NCBI GenBank assembly: GCA_026387715.1
Contig: JAPLLF010001132.1
Coordinates: 1-64,000 of the forward strand
DNA length: 64,000 nucleotides
Reading direction: 5' to 3'
From: Pseudomonadota bacterium
GTDB lineage: Bacteria > Myxococcota_A > Polyangia > Haliangiales > Haliangiaceae
The notes beneath the pieces are model-generated. The model was not told the DNA's origin. It was given only the letters and a program-made list of their open reading frames with translations, and ran no database searches. This document shows positions 8,284-15,557 of this stretch, piece by piece; the first letter of the stretch is position 1, and each line of letters begins with the position of its first letter. The translations under genes and the position numbers were made by a program.

Positions 8284-9230
8284 ATGTCCGAGAAGTCCAT
8301 CGAAAATAGAACGACCGTTCGTGCTCGAAACAAGCTGCGCATGTCGCGCGCAGCCCTCCACGCGCTCTACCTCGTCAGCGACGATCTCGGCGGCCGGCTC
8401 GCCGAACGGTTGTTCACGTCGCCGCACCGACACCCACGCCCCCCGCGCGAACGCGGCATCCTGGAGGGCGCGCGCCGGTTCACGATCGAGGTCTCGCTGC
8501 GCGCGCCCCGCTGGGCAGGTGCGCGCGTGCCGGTCGTCGCGTGGCGATGGGGGCATGGCCCGGCCGTCCTGCTGGTCCACGGCTGGGAGGGGCGCGGCAG
8601 CCAGCTCGCCGCGCTGGTCCCCGCGCTGGTCGCTGCCGGATTCTCGGTCGTGGCCTTCGACGCGCCCGGGCACGGCGACTCGCCCGGCAGCCAGCTCTAC
8701 CTCACCGATCTCGCGGACTGCATCGCCGACGTCTCCGCGCACGTCGGGCCGCTCCACGCGATCATCGCCCACTCGTTCGGCGCCGCCGCGACCCTGCTCG
8801 CCCACACGCGCCACGGCCTCGATGCCCACGCAACGTGATGATCGCGCCCAACGTGTTGATCGACGACGCCGTCGAGCGGTTCGCCCGGCTCGTCGGCTTG
8901 CCCGACGACGATCGCGTCGCGCTCGAGGGCAACCTCGCGAGCGCCACCGGCGTCGACATGGCCGCGCTGCGACTCGACCGGCTCGTCGGCGAGCGCGCGA
9001 GCGCGCTGCTCGTGATCCACGATCGCGACGACCGCGAGGTCCCGTTCGCGCACGGCGAGCGCCTGGTCGACGCCTGGCGTGAGGGCGCGCTGCATCCGAC
9101 CACGGGCCTCGGCCATCGCCGGATCTTGCGCGACGAGCGCGTGATCGCCGACGTCGTCGCGTTCACGGGCATCGGCCGGCCCGAGCGGGTCTCCGACCTC
9201 GTCCGCGAGGTCGATCGCTGGCTCGACTAG
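8284..9230 (+). pseudogene. Alpha/beta-hydrolase interrupted by a frameshift
   Basis: The first reading frame (8284-8838) contains the oxyanion region VLLVHGWEGRG and the nucleophile elbow AHSFGAA, then stops just after TRHGLDA. The remainder, with the acid IHDRDDREVP and the catalytic His in TTGLGHRRIL, continues in another frame to 9230. Adding one C to the CCC at 8825-8827 restores a continuous reading LDAPRNVMIAPN, so a single lost base explains the break. As written neither part has the full Ser-Asp-His triad. ATG 8284 has a Shine-Dalgarno-like CTGGAGA; ATG 8341 is an alternative that would place the operator at 8307 upstream of the gene. Function if intact: a carboxylic-ester or related hydrolase controlled by the preceding TetR protein. 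Confidence 0.8.
8307..8322 (+). promoter_or_regulatory. Second TetR operator copy
   Basis: TAGAACGACCGTTCGT shares the central ACGACCGTTC with the site in the regulator's promoter and contains the perfect arms GAACG/CGTTC around AC. It matches 14 of 16 positions of the derived palindrome. It lies 23 nt inside the hydrolase ORF if ATG 8284 is the start, or upstream of it if ATG 8341 is used. Confidence 0.65.
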
Positions 9231-9261
9231 GGCGAGCCGGCCACACCTCGGTGGAAGCGGC

Positions 9262-9549
9262 CTAGAGCTCCAGGTAACAGAGCTCGACCTCGTAGTCGAA
9301 CGTCCCTTCGTCACCGTCACGAAAGAACGCCAGCTCGGCGGCGGTGAGCTCGGCGGGGTCGTCGTCGACCTCGAGCTGGAACTCGAGATCGGCAGCCTCG
9401 AGCTCCAGCTCCAGGATCTCTTCGTCGTCCTCTCGAGGTGACAACTTCGAAATGGGCTCACTGGTGGCTTGGGCAAACATACCTTTCATCACAGGCAGCA
9501 TTGGTGCCAACTGGAAAATGCGGGCGTCCGACGCGTCGGCGCGCGTCAT
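9262..9549 (-). CDS. Acidic hypothetical protein
   Basis: From ATG 9549 the ORF encodes 95 residues; an in-frame GTG at 9630 would add 27. The N-terminal third is mildly hydrophobic (IFQLAPMLPVMKGMFAQA) and the rest is strongly acidic (EDDEEILELELEAADLEFQLEVDDD, in short alternating acidic/leucine blocks). No family is recognised, and no signal peptide is evident. It sits alone between the broken hydrolase and the tRNA. Coding potential is supported only by frame composition and the absence of a better frame, so it could be a small regulatory or adaptor protein or not be expressed. Confidence 0.45.
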   Translation of the reverse strand: MTRADASDARIFQLAPMLPVMKGMFAQATSEPISKLSPREDDEEILELELEAADLEFQLEVDDDPAELTAAELAFFRDGDEGTFDYEVELCYLEL

Positions 9550-9656
9550 GGTCGTGTCTGACGAGCATGCGAGCGGATCCACGCGCACCGTGTGCGGGTC
9601 GATCGTGCATCCCTGCGTTCCATGCCCCACACGTCATCAGCAGTTCGGCTGAGGGG

Positions 9657-9685
9657 TTGACACCGTCCGTGCCCCCTGCTACCTA
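9657..9685 (+). promoter_or_regulatory. Promoter of tRNA-Ala
   Basis: A perfect −35 TTGACA (9657-9662) and a weak −10 TACCTA (9680-9685) are 17 bp apart; the predicted start is about 5-7 nt before the tRNA 5' end. Confidence 0.6.
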
Positions 9686-9696
9686 ACGCCGGACTC

Positions 9697-9769
9697 GGGG
9701 TCTTAGCTCAGCTGGGAGAGCGCCAGAATCGCACTCTGGAGGTCAGGGGTTCGATCCCCCTAGGCTCCA
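9697..9769 (+). tRNA. tRNA-Ala (anticodon CGC)
   Basis: A full cloverleaf can be drawn: acceptor GGGGTCT/AGGCTCC, D stem GCTC/GAGC, anticodon stem CCAGA/TCTGG with loop ATCGCAC, so the anticodon is CGC and reads GCG alanine codons. The T arm is AGGGG-TTCGATC-CCCCT and the discriminator is A9769. The terminal CCA is not encoded. GCG is a heavily used Ala codon in this G+C-rich DNA. Confidence 0.95.
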
Positions 9770-9778
9770 CCGAGAACA

Positions 9779-9817
9779 CGAAGGGTTTCGCAGCAATGCG
9801 AAGCCCTTCGGCCTTTT
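9779..9817 (+). terminator. Rho-independent terminator after the tRNA
   Basis: A 14-bp stem (9779-9792 with 9797-9810, one G·T pair) closes on a GCAA tetraloop. A short TTTT run at 9814-9817 follows. It is the clearest intrinsic terminator in the window and ends the single-gene tRNA unit. Confidence 0.85.
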
Positions 9818-9906
9818 CGGGGTGCGAGCGAACCGGAGGTCCTCACGAGACTCCTCCGAGCGGTCCTACATCCTCACCCTCGAACGACGGCCTTCGTGAG
9901 GCTCCA

Positions 9907-10338
9907 TCACGCGTCTTCGACGATGAGCTGGACGACGATGTTGCCGCGGGTCGCGTAGGAGTAGGGACAGATCTTGTCGGCGGCTGCGACGAGCTCCTCG
10001 GCTTGTGCGCGCGCGATCCCGGCGACCTTGATGTGCAGCTCGACCCCGAGCGACCACTCTTCGTTCTGGGTCTTGCCGAGCGAGACGTGGGACGTGATCG
10101 CGACCTCGCCGATCTCCAGCTTCTGCCGCCGCGCGATGCTCTGGACGGCGCTGCCGAAGCAGGCGGCGTAGCCGGCCCCGAACAGCTGCTCGGGATTGGT
10201 CTGGTGCGGCCCGCCGGAGGCGTCGGGCAGGCCGACCTCGAGGTCGAGACGACCGTCGGAGCTCAGGGCCTTGCCCTTGCGACCTCCGGTGACGGTGACG
10301 ATGCCAGTGTAGACGGGGGTGATCGGGAGAGCGCTCAT
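9907..10338 (-). CDS. Ohr-type organic hydroperoxide reductase (OsmC superfamily)
   Basis: The 143-residue protein matches the Ohr subfamily in length and in its two active cysteines: GYAACFGSAV (Cys about 60) and DKICPYSYAT (Cys about 124). The N-terminal Arg-containing segment GRLDLEVGLPDASGG and NPEQLFGAGYA are typical. Ohr reduces organic hydroperoxides using dihydrolipoyl thiols in the cytoplasm. ATG 10338 is preceded, 5 nt upstream, by a TAGGCT hexamer (10344-10349), suggesting a leaderless mRNA. No OhrR regulator is adjacent. Confidence 0.92.
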   Translation of the reverse strand: MSALPITPVYTGIVTVTGGRKGKALSSDGRLDLEVGLPDASGGPHQTNPEQLFGAGYAACFGSAVQSIARRQKLEIGEVAITSHVSLGKTQNEEWSLGVELHIKVAGIARAQAEELVAAADKICPYSYATRGNIVVQLIVEDA

Positions 10339-10442
10339 GCGGCAGCCTACGCGATGGATCGTGGATTGGTTAGGGCACGCCGGTCACTCGCGACGGCACC
10401 CGCGTCTGACGTCGGTTCGTGCGGCCGTGATACAGAGGTCGA

Positions 10443-10889
10443 GTGAGATTCGCATCGGTGCTCGCCCTTGGTCTGGTCGTGTCGTGTGGTGGCAAGAGCG
10501 CGGAGGATCGCGGCCGCGAGGCCGCCGAGGCCGAGGCCAAGGCGCACGGCGATCTCGACAAATCGGACGAGGCCGCGCCGATCGTCAAGAAGGAGCCGGC
10601 GACCGTCGCCAAGCCCGATGCCGCGCCCATCCCCGAGCCGACCACGCCGGAGGAGATCGATCACGCGCGCAAGCAGGCGATGATCGACGGCCGCGAGAAG
10701 GACGTCGTCCGGTTCTGCGAGATGCAGAAGATCGACGCCAAGAGCGATCCGCAAGCGCAGCTCGGCTGCGGGCTCGCCGCGTGCCGGCTGAGCGACGTCG
10801 ACAAGGCGCGCGCGTGGACGGGTGCGCTGCCGAAGGATCTCAAGGCGATCGCGGTGAAGACCTGCCTCGCGCTCAGCGTCGTGCTGTAG
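10443..10889 (+). CDS. Lipoprotein of unknown function
   Basis: A 148-residue product starts at GTG 10443, 6 nt after TACAGA. Its signal RFASVLALGLVVSCGGK gives a lipobox Cys at residue 15. A charged Ala/Glu/Lys-rich linker follows, then a helical domain with paired cysteines (RFCEMQK, LGCGLAACRL, KTCLAL) that may be a single TPR-like repeat (DPQAQLGCGLAACRLSDVDKA). It is transcribed divergently from ohr with 104 bp between them, a gap that holds opposing promoters. No enzymatic role is suggested. Confidence 0.75.
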   Translation: MRFASVLALGLVVSCGGKSAEDRGREAAEAEAKAHGDLDKSDEAAPIVKKEPATVAKPDAAPIPEPTTPEEIDHARKQAMIDGREKDVVRFCEMQKIDAKSDPQAQLGCGLAACRLSDVDKARAWTGALPKDLKAIAVKTCLALSVVL

Positions 10890-10908
10890 CGAACCGATCC
10901 CTCCCGGG

Positions 10909-10932
10909 ATCTGTTCAGTACACTGAACAGAT
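10909..10932 (+). promoter_or_regulatory. 24-bp perfect inverted repeat (operator candidate)
   Basis: Arms ATCTGTTCAGT and ACTGAACAGAT are perfectly complementary around a two-base AC centre. A −10-like TACACT (10919-10924) lies in the middle of the palindrome, so a protein bound here would cover the core promoter of the methyltransferase that starts at 10964. The region is distinctly less G+C-rich than its surroundings. There is no T tract, so a terminator is unlikely. Confidence 0.8.
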
Positions 10933-10963
10933 TGTCAGAGTGCTCTGGCAGTGTGACCGCACG

Positions 10964-11704
10964 ATGCATGGTGCGCGATTCGAGCTGGCCAACACCGACG
11001 CGGTCACGTGGCTCAAGAGCCTCCCGAGTGACTCCGTCGATCTGGTCATCACCGACCCTCCCTACGAGTCTCTCGAGAAGCACCGCGCGATCGGGACCAC
11101 GACGCGGCTGAAGAACTCGAAGGCGTCGAGCAACGCGTGGTTCGCGATCTTTCCGAACACGCGCTTCGCCGAGCTGTTCGTCGAGATCTATCGCGTGCTC
11201 AAGCGCGACCGGCACTTCTACCTGTACTGCGATCCCGAGACGATGTTCGTCGCGAAGCCGATCGCCGAGGCCGTGGGCTTCAAGTTCTGGAAGCCGCTCA
11301 TCTGGGACAAGGTCCAGATCGGCATGGGCTATCACTATCGTGCGCGCTACGAGTGCATCCTGTTCTTCGAGAAGGGCAAGCGAAAGCTCTCGAACCTCGG
11401 GACGGCGGACATCATCGCGCACCCGCGCGTGCACGGCGGCTATCCCGCCGAGAAGCCGCCCAAGGTGAGCGAGGTGCTGATCTCGCAGAGCACGGTGCCT
11501 GGCGAGATCGTGATCGATCCGTTCATGGGCTCGGGCTCGGTCGGGGTGGCGGCCACGAACCTCGGGCGCCACTTCCGCGGCAACGATCTGTGCACGGAGG
11601 CCGTCGAGATCACGCGCGGCCGGCTGCGCGAGGCCGGCTGTGACGAGGCGCCGATCGGCGCGGATGCGATCAGCCACCAGGGTCAGCTCGGGCTCTCCGT
11701 GTGA
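10964..11704 (+). CDS. Beta-class site-specific DNA methyltransferase (N4-C or N6-A)
   Basis: The 246-residue enzyme has the catalytic motif TDPPYESL near residue 30 and the SAM-binding motif DPFMGSGSVGVAA near residue 190, i.e. catalytic motif before SAM motif, the beta-class order. The central YHYRARYECILFFEKGKR segment is typical of small solitary or phage-like methyltransferases. It should methylate the exocyclic amino group of adenine or cytosine within a short DNA site. An in-frame GTG at 10940 is an alternative start. Its stop overlaps the start of the nuclease gene by 4 nt, making a translationally coupled M-R pair under the 24-bp palindrome. Confidence 0.88.
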   Translation: MHGARFELANTDAVTWLKSLPSDSVDLVITDPPYESLEKHRAIGTTTRLKNSKASSNAWFAIFPNTRFAELFVEIYRVLKRDRHFYLYCDPETMFVAKPIAEAVGFKFWKPLIWDKVQIGMGYHYRARYECILFFEKGKRKLSNLGTADIIAHPRVHGGYPAEKPPKVSEVLISQSTVPGEIVIDPFMGSGSVGVAATNLGRHFRGNDLCTEAVEITRGRLREAGCDEAPIGADAISHQGQLGLSV

Positions 11705-12231
11705 CCGGCCACGAATATCGCGACCTCGTCGCCGCGTACATCCACCGGGTCTACGGCGGCTTCGGCCTGTCGGTCTACACCGAGATCGCGCTCGGCAAGA
11801 CGATCATCGGCAAGGACCGCAAGATCGACATCTTCGTCGTGCGCGCGGGCGATCGCGCGCGGTTCGCGCCGGATCACGCGGCGCTCGCGATCGAGTGCAA
11901 GTATCAGGACGCGCAGGGCACGACGGACGAGAAGATCCCGTACTCGCTCGAGGACCTCGAGGCGCTCTGGGTGCCGGGGTGCCTGTGCTACGCGGGCGAG
12001 GGCTGGTCGCGCGGCATCCTGCACACGCTCGAGGCGAGCAAGCGCGCGGCGTTCTGCCTGCCGTACCCCGACTCGGAGCTCCACGAGCCGGAGACCCGCC
12101 AGCTCGATCACTTCCTCGCGGCGACGTTCGGCTTGTGGGAGCTCGTGCTGCCCGAGGCGCGGCGGTTCTCGGTCACGCAGCGCACCCCGCGCGTCCCGAG
12201 ATCCCGACGCTCGGCGCGCGACAAGCCGTAG
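11701..12231 (+). CDS. PD-(D/E)XK nuclease, putative restriction endonuclease
   Basis: GTG 11701 overlaps the methyltransferase stop (GTGA). The 176-residue protein has a compact PD-(D/E)XK core: a preceding Glu in VYTEIALGK, the catalytic Asp in KDRKIDIFVV, and ECKYQ as the E-x-K pair on the next strand. A Cys-containing helical segment follows. The size and the coupling to a methyltransferase fit a type II restriction endonuclease, although an M-associated repair nuclease cannot be excluded. Its last 124 bp overlap the convergent methyltransferase gene on the other strand; that tail (PRSRRSARDKP) is basic and may be dispensable. Confidence 0.75.
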   Translation: MTGHEYRDLVAAYIHRVYGGFGLSVYTEIALGKTIIGKDRKIDIFVVRAGDRARFAPDHAALAIECKYQDAQGTTDEKIPYSLEDLEALWVPGCLCYAGEGWSRGILHTLEASKRAAFCLPYPDSELHEPETRQLDHFLAATFGLWELVLPEARRFSVTQRTPRVPRSRRSARDKP

Positions 12232-13736
12232 GCGTCGGCCACGAGCGCGTCGAGCGCCGCGTGCTCACGGCGCGCCACCGCGGCCTCGATCGCGCGTCGG
12301 AGGTCGGGCGGCGGCTGCGCGATCGGCAGGCTCCCGATGTAGGCCGCCTTCGGGCGCACCGCGCCGCCGAGCGCGGGCGGAAACCGACGCCGCGCGTACC
12401 AGTGATACAGGGACGAGTTGAGGATCGCGAGGATCACGAGATCGTCGGTCGGCAACATCCACACGGTCGTGTCGGGCACCAGCGCGCCGGTGCGATCGAG
12501 CGCGCACGCGGGCTGAGACTGGATGTCCTGGTACAGCAGCCGTGGGGTGTGCGACTTGACGAGCGGCGGGATGGGATCCTGCAGCTCGTACCAGGCGTAG
12601 GTCCCTGGCTTGCGGCGCGTGAGGGCGTCGTGATGCGCGCCGAGGTGCGCGCGGACGTGGGGGAGCTCTGCGAGCGACGTGCCGTGCTCGATCAGCAAGA
12701 TCCAGCGCTCGATCGGCGCGGTGTCGTACGGTCGAACATCACGCCCCTTCACGAGCGGCCGGACGAGCGCCGCCGCCGCCGGCTCGGCGACGAGCAGCGC
12801 GTCCCGCGTGGCGCGATCCAGCGTGAACGCCGCGTTGTAGCCGGTGACGACGCCGCGCGACGGTCGCTGGGGCACGACCTCGCGGAGGGGTGGGTGCGCG
12901 CGCGCGAGTCGATCGATGAGCGCGCGATCGCCGCCGTGATCGATGTGCCACGGCTCCGCGCTCCACCGCGCGCGCTCGTGCGCGAGGCCCGGCGCCGCGA
13001 GCGCCTCGGCGACCGAGGCGCCCGCGAGCCGCGACGCGCGGATCGGCGTGGCCCGTGTGGGCCCGCCGGTCGCTCCCCACACGAGGCACGGAAACGCGTC
13101 GACGGTGGCGAACAGCGTGGACGCGCCGCAGTCGACGATCCCCTCCACGCTGCCGGCGGCCGCGAGGAACCTCCGGAGCGGTCGCCCGTAGTGGGCGGTC
13201 ATCCACTTCGATGGCACGACGAGCCCGAACCGATCGGCGATGCGATGCGCGAGCTCGATGAAGTAGACGTACAGATCGGCGACGCCGTCGTAGACCGCGA
13301 ACGCGCGCAGCGCCGCCTTGTCCGCGATCAGCTCCTGGCGGATGTACGGCGGGTTGCCGAGCACGGCGTCGAACCTGACGTCGCCCCACGCACACACAAG
13401 GGCATCGGCGACCCGCAGGTCTGCGCCGGGCAGGGCCGCGCGCGCACACGCGACCGCGCGCGCGTCGATGTCGACGCCGGTCACGCAACGTTCGGCGAGC
13501 GCGCGCGCGCGGTCCGGCGCCGGCGCGGTCGGATCGCCGGCGGCGTGCAGCTCGCCGAGCCGCGCCACGAGGTAGTCGACGGCCGCGACGAGGAACACGC
13601 CCTCGCCGAGCGCGAAGTCGCAGATCCGCAGGTCGAGCACCGCCGCCGACGAGCGCCCGTGGACGAGCGGCGCCAGCGTGATCGCCACGAGCGGATCGAC
13701 GACCGCGCGGGGCGTGTACACCACACCGAGCTCCAC
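12108..13736 (-). CDS. Eco57I/TaqI-like N6-adenine DNA methyltransferase
   Basis: This 542-residue protein has a degenerate SAM motif (ICDFALGEGVFLVAA), then GVDIDARAVACARAAL and the N6-adenine motif VLGNPPYIRQE near residue 135. The second half (residues about 250-520) resembles a TaqI-like target-recognition region, including KSHTPRLLYQDIQ and PDTTVWMLP...LAILNSSLYHWY. No endonuclease domain is seen at the N-terminus, unlike full type IIG enzymes. The start is GTG 13736, 6 nt after TAGGCT (13743-13748). The 3' end runs 124 bp antisense into the nuclease gene. Confidence 0.82.
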   Translation of the reverse strand: MELGVVYTPRAVVDPLVAITLAPLVHGRSSAAVLDLRICDFALGEGVFLVAAVDYLVARLGELHAAGDPTAPAPDRARALAERCVTGVDIDARAVACARAALPGADLRVADALVCAWGDVRFDAVLGNPPYIRQELIADKAALRAFAVYDGVADLYVYFIELAHRIADRFGLVVPSKWMTAHYGRPLRRFLAAAGSVEGIVDCGASTLFATVDAFPCLVWGATGGPTRATPIRASRLAGASVAEALAAPGLAHERARWSAEPWHIDHGGDRALIDRLARAHPPLREVVPQRPSRGVVTGYNAAFTLDRATRDALLVAEPAAAALVRPLVKGRDVRPYDTAPIERWILLIEHGTSLAELPHVRAHLGAHHDALTRRKPGTYAWYELQDPIPPLVKSHTPRLLYQDIQSQPACALDRTGALVPDTTVWMLPTDDLVILAILNSSLYHWYARRRFPPALGGAVRPKAAYIGSLPIAQPPPDLRRAIEAAVARREHAALDALVADAYGLSRAERRDLGTRGVRCVTENRRASGSTSSHKPNVAARK

Positions 13737-13764
13737 GCCGACAGCCTAGCAGGTGCCGCGTGCG

Positions 13765-14331
13765 CTACGGCTTCGCGAGCTCGAGCAGATCGGCGAGGAT
13801 CCGCCACGTCAGGCCCCAGATGACGTGGCCCTCGTAGCGCCAGCTCGGCAGCTCGAGGTTCCGCGGCGCGTAGTGATACGTGGCGTCGAACGCCCCGGTG
13901 ACCGCGCGATCGAGCGGCAGCCAGAACGCGCCCACCGCCTCGTGGCCGAGCGACAACTTCGGCACGTGCTGGACGGCGAACACGAACGGCGACACCTCGA
14001 CGCCGGCCGGCCCCGACGCGAGCGGATGCAGCGGCGCGAGCGGCCCGAGGTGGCGCGCGTCCGGGAGCGCGTCGAGGTTCACGCCGAGCTCCTCGTCGGT
14101 CTCGCGCACCGACGCGCGCAGCAGGGTGCCGTCGTCCGGGTGATAGCCACCACCGGGCAACGAGATGTGTCCCGACCACGGATCGCCCGCGCGCACCGCC
14201 CGCTGCATGAGCAGCACCGCGCTGTCGTGCAGCACGATCGCGACCGCCGCGCGCCGCTTGACGTCCGCGAGGTCCACGGGCTCGACCGCGCGCTGGGCCA
14301 GGCGTCGTTCCAGGGCGGTGAGCGAGAACAC
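13765..14331 (-). CDS. NUDIX hydrolase, CoA pyrophosphatase-like
   Basis: The 188-residue protein carries the Nudix region SLPGGGYHPDDGTLLRAS followed by VRETDEELG, which provides the REx2EE metal ligands; the first Glu of the canonical box appears as Asp. The LPGG lead-in and the YEGHVIWGLTWRIL C-terminal signature match the NudL/CoA pyrophosphatase group, which splits CoA or its derivatives to 3',5'-ADP and phosphopantetheine. The GTG start lies 5 nt after TACAAT. Confidence 0.88.
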   Translation of the reverse strand: MFSLTALERRLAQRAVEPVDLADVKRRAAVAIVLHDSAVLLMQRAVRAGDPWSGHISLPGGGYHPDDGTLLRASVRETDEELGVNLDALPDARHLGPLAPLHPLASGPAGVEVSPFVFAVQHVPKLSLGHEAVGAFWLPLDRAVTGAFDATYHYAPRNLELPSWRYEGHVIWGLTWRILADLLELAKP

Positions 14332-14336
14332 GCCCG

Positions 14337-14352
14337 ATTGTAGCGGTACGAT
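14337..14352. promoter_or_regulatory. Back-to-back −10 hexamers for the NUDIX and reductase genes
   Basis: On the minus strand TACAAT (14342-14337) lies 5 nt before the NUDIX GTG; on the plus strand TACGAT (14347-14352) lies 5 nt before GTG 14358. Only 4 bp separate the two hexamers, so the whole divergent control region is 26 bp and both mRNAs would be leaderless. Confidence 0.6.
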
Positions 14353-14357
14353 GTCGC

Positions 14358-15557
14358 GTGACCAGTCGCGACCTCGACATCATCGTGTTCGGCGCAACCG
14401 GGTTCACCGGTCGGCTGGTGTGCGACTACCTCGCACGAACGGCGCGCACGACCCGATGGGGTATCGCGGGCCGTAACCGCGACAAGCTCGAGGCCGTGGC
14501 CAAGGGGCTCCCACACCCCGTCCCGATCATCGTCGCCGACGCGCTCGATCCCGCGGCGATGGACCGGCTCGCCCGACAGACGAAGGTGGTGTGCACCACC
14601 ACGGGGCCGTTCGCGCGGTACGGCGAGGCGCTGGTCGCCGCGTGCGCCGAGGCGGGCACCCACTACTGCGACCTCACCGGCGAGGTCCCGTTCATGCGCC
14701 GGATGATCGACGCGCACCACGCGCGCGCGATCGCGAGCGGCGCGCGGATCGTCCACACCTGCGGGTTCGACTCGGTCCCCTCGGATCTCGGCACGTACGG
14801 TCTCCAGCAGGCGTTCCGCGCGACCTTCGGCCGCCCCGCGACGACCGTGACCGCGCTGTTCGGCGAGTCGAGCGGCGGCGTGTCCGGCGGCACCGTCGCG
14901 TCGGCGCTCGGCCTCGCCGACGAGGCGGCGAAGGATCGCGACGTCCGCCGCCTGCTCGCGAACCCCTACGCGCTCGACCCCGATCCGCGCGCGGCTCGAC
15001 CACCCGCGCCCGACGACAAGATGCTCGGCTGGGACGCCAAGCTCAAGATGTTCACGATGCCGTTCGTGATGGCGCAGGTCAACACGCGGGTCGTGCGCCG
15101 CGCCCACGCGCTCGCGGGCTTCCCGTACGGCCAGGACTTCCGCTATCGCGAGGTGATGTCGACGCCGGGCTCGGCCAGGGGGCTCGCGATGGCGCTCGGC
15201 ACCGCGACCGTGCTCGGCGGACTCGCCCTCGTGCTCGCCAGCCCGAGGCTGCGCAAGATCGTCGCCGCGCGCGCCCCCCAGGCCGGCGAGGGCCCGTCGG
15301 TCGAGGCGCAGGCACGCGGGCACTGGAAGGTGCGCCTCGTGGGCGAGGCCGGCGACGATCGCCTAGTCTACATCGCCGCCGACCCCGACGGCGATCCCGG
15401 GTACCGCTCGACCGCGCGGATGCTCGGCGAATCGGCCCTGTGCCTCGCGCACGACGACCTGGCCTCCAGCGGCGGCGTCACGACCCCATCGGTCGCGATG
15501 GGCGACGCCCTCGTCGATCGGCTCCGCCGCGCCGGCATCGTGCTGCAGCCCGCATGA
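14358..15557 (+). CDS. Saccharopine dehydrogenase-like / trans-acting enoyl reductase family protein
   Basis: The 399-residue protein begins with a Rossmann fold (DLDIIVFGATGFTGRLVCDYLAR) and the GRNRDKL segment that follows in this family. YCDLTGE and GFDSVPSDLG are family-typical. Relatives include trans-acting enoyl reductases of lipid polyketide synthesis and eukaryotic SCCPDH. A hydrophobic stretch near residue 275-300 may associate with membrane. Its stop overlaps the ATG of the acyltransferase gene, suggesting a shared role in lipid modification; the substrate is unknown. Confidence 0.85.
   Translation: MTSRDLDIIVFGATGFTGRLVCDYLARTARTTRWGIAGRNRDKLEAVAKGLPHPVPIIVADALDPAAMDRLARQTKVVCTTTGPFARYGEALVAACAEAGTHYCDLTGEVPFMRRMIDAHHARAIASGARIVHTCGFDSVPSDLGTYGLQQAFRATFGRPATTVTALFGESSGGVSGGTVASALGLADEAAKDRDVRRLLANPYALDPDPRAARPPAPDDKMLGWDAKLKMFTMPFVMAQVNTRVVRRAHALAGFPYGQDFRYREVMSTPGSARGLAMALGTATVLGGLALVLASPRLRKIVAARAPQAGEGPSVEAQARGHWKVRLVGEAGDDRLVYIAADPDGDPGYRSTARMLGESALCLAHDDLASSGGVTTPSVAMGDALVDRLRRAGIVLQPA

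Noticed and set aside
10964-13736. Recent mobile-element insertion carrying the methyltransferase island
   Set aside because: No transposase, integrase, terminal repeats or duplicated tRNA end was found, although tRNA-Ala lies 1.2 kb upstream.
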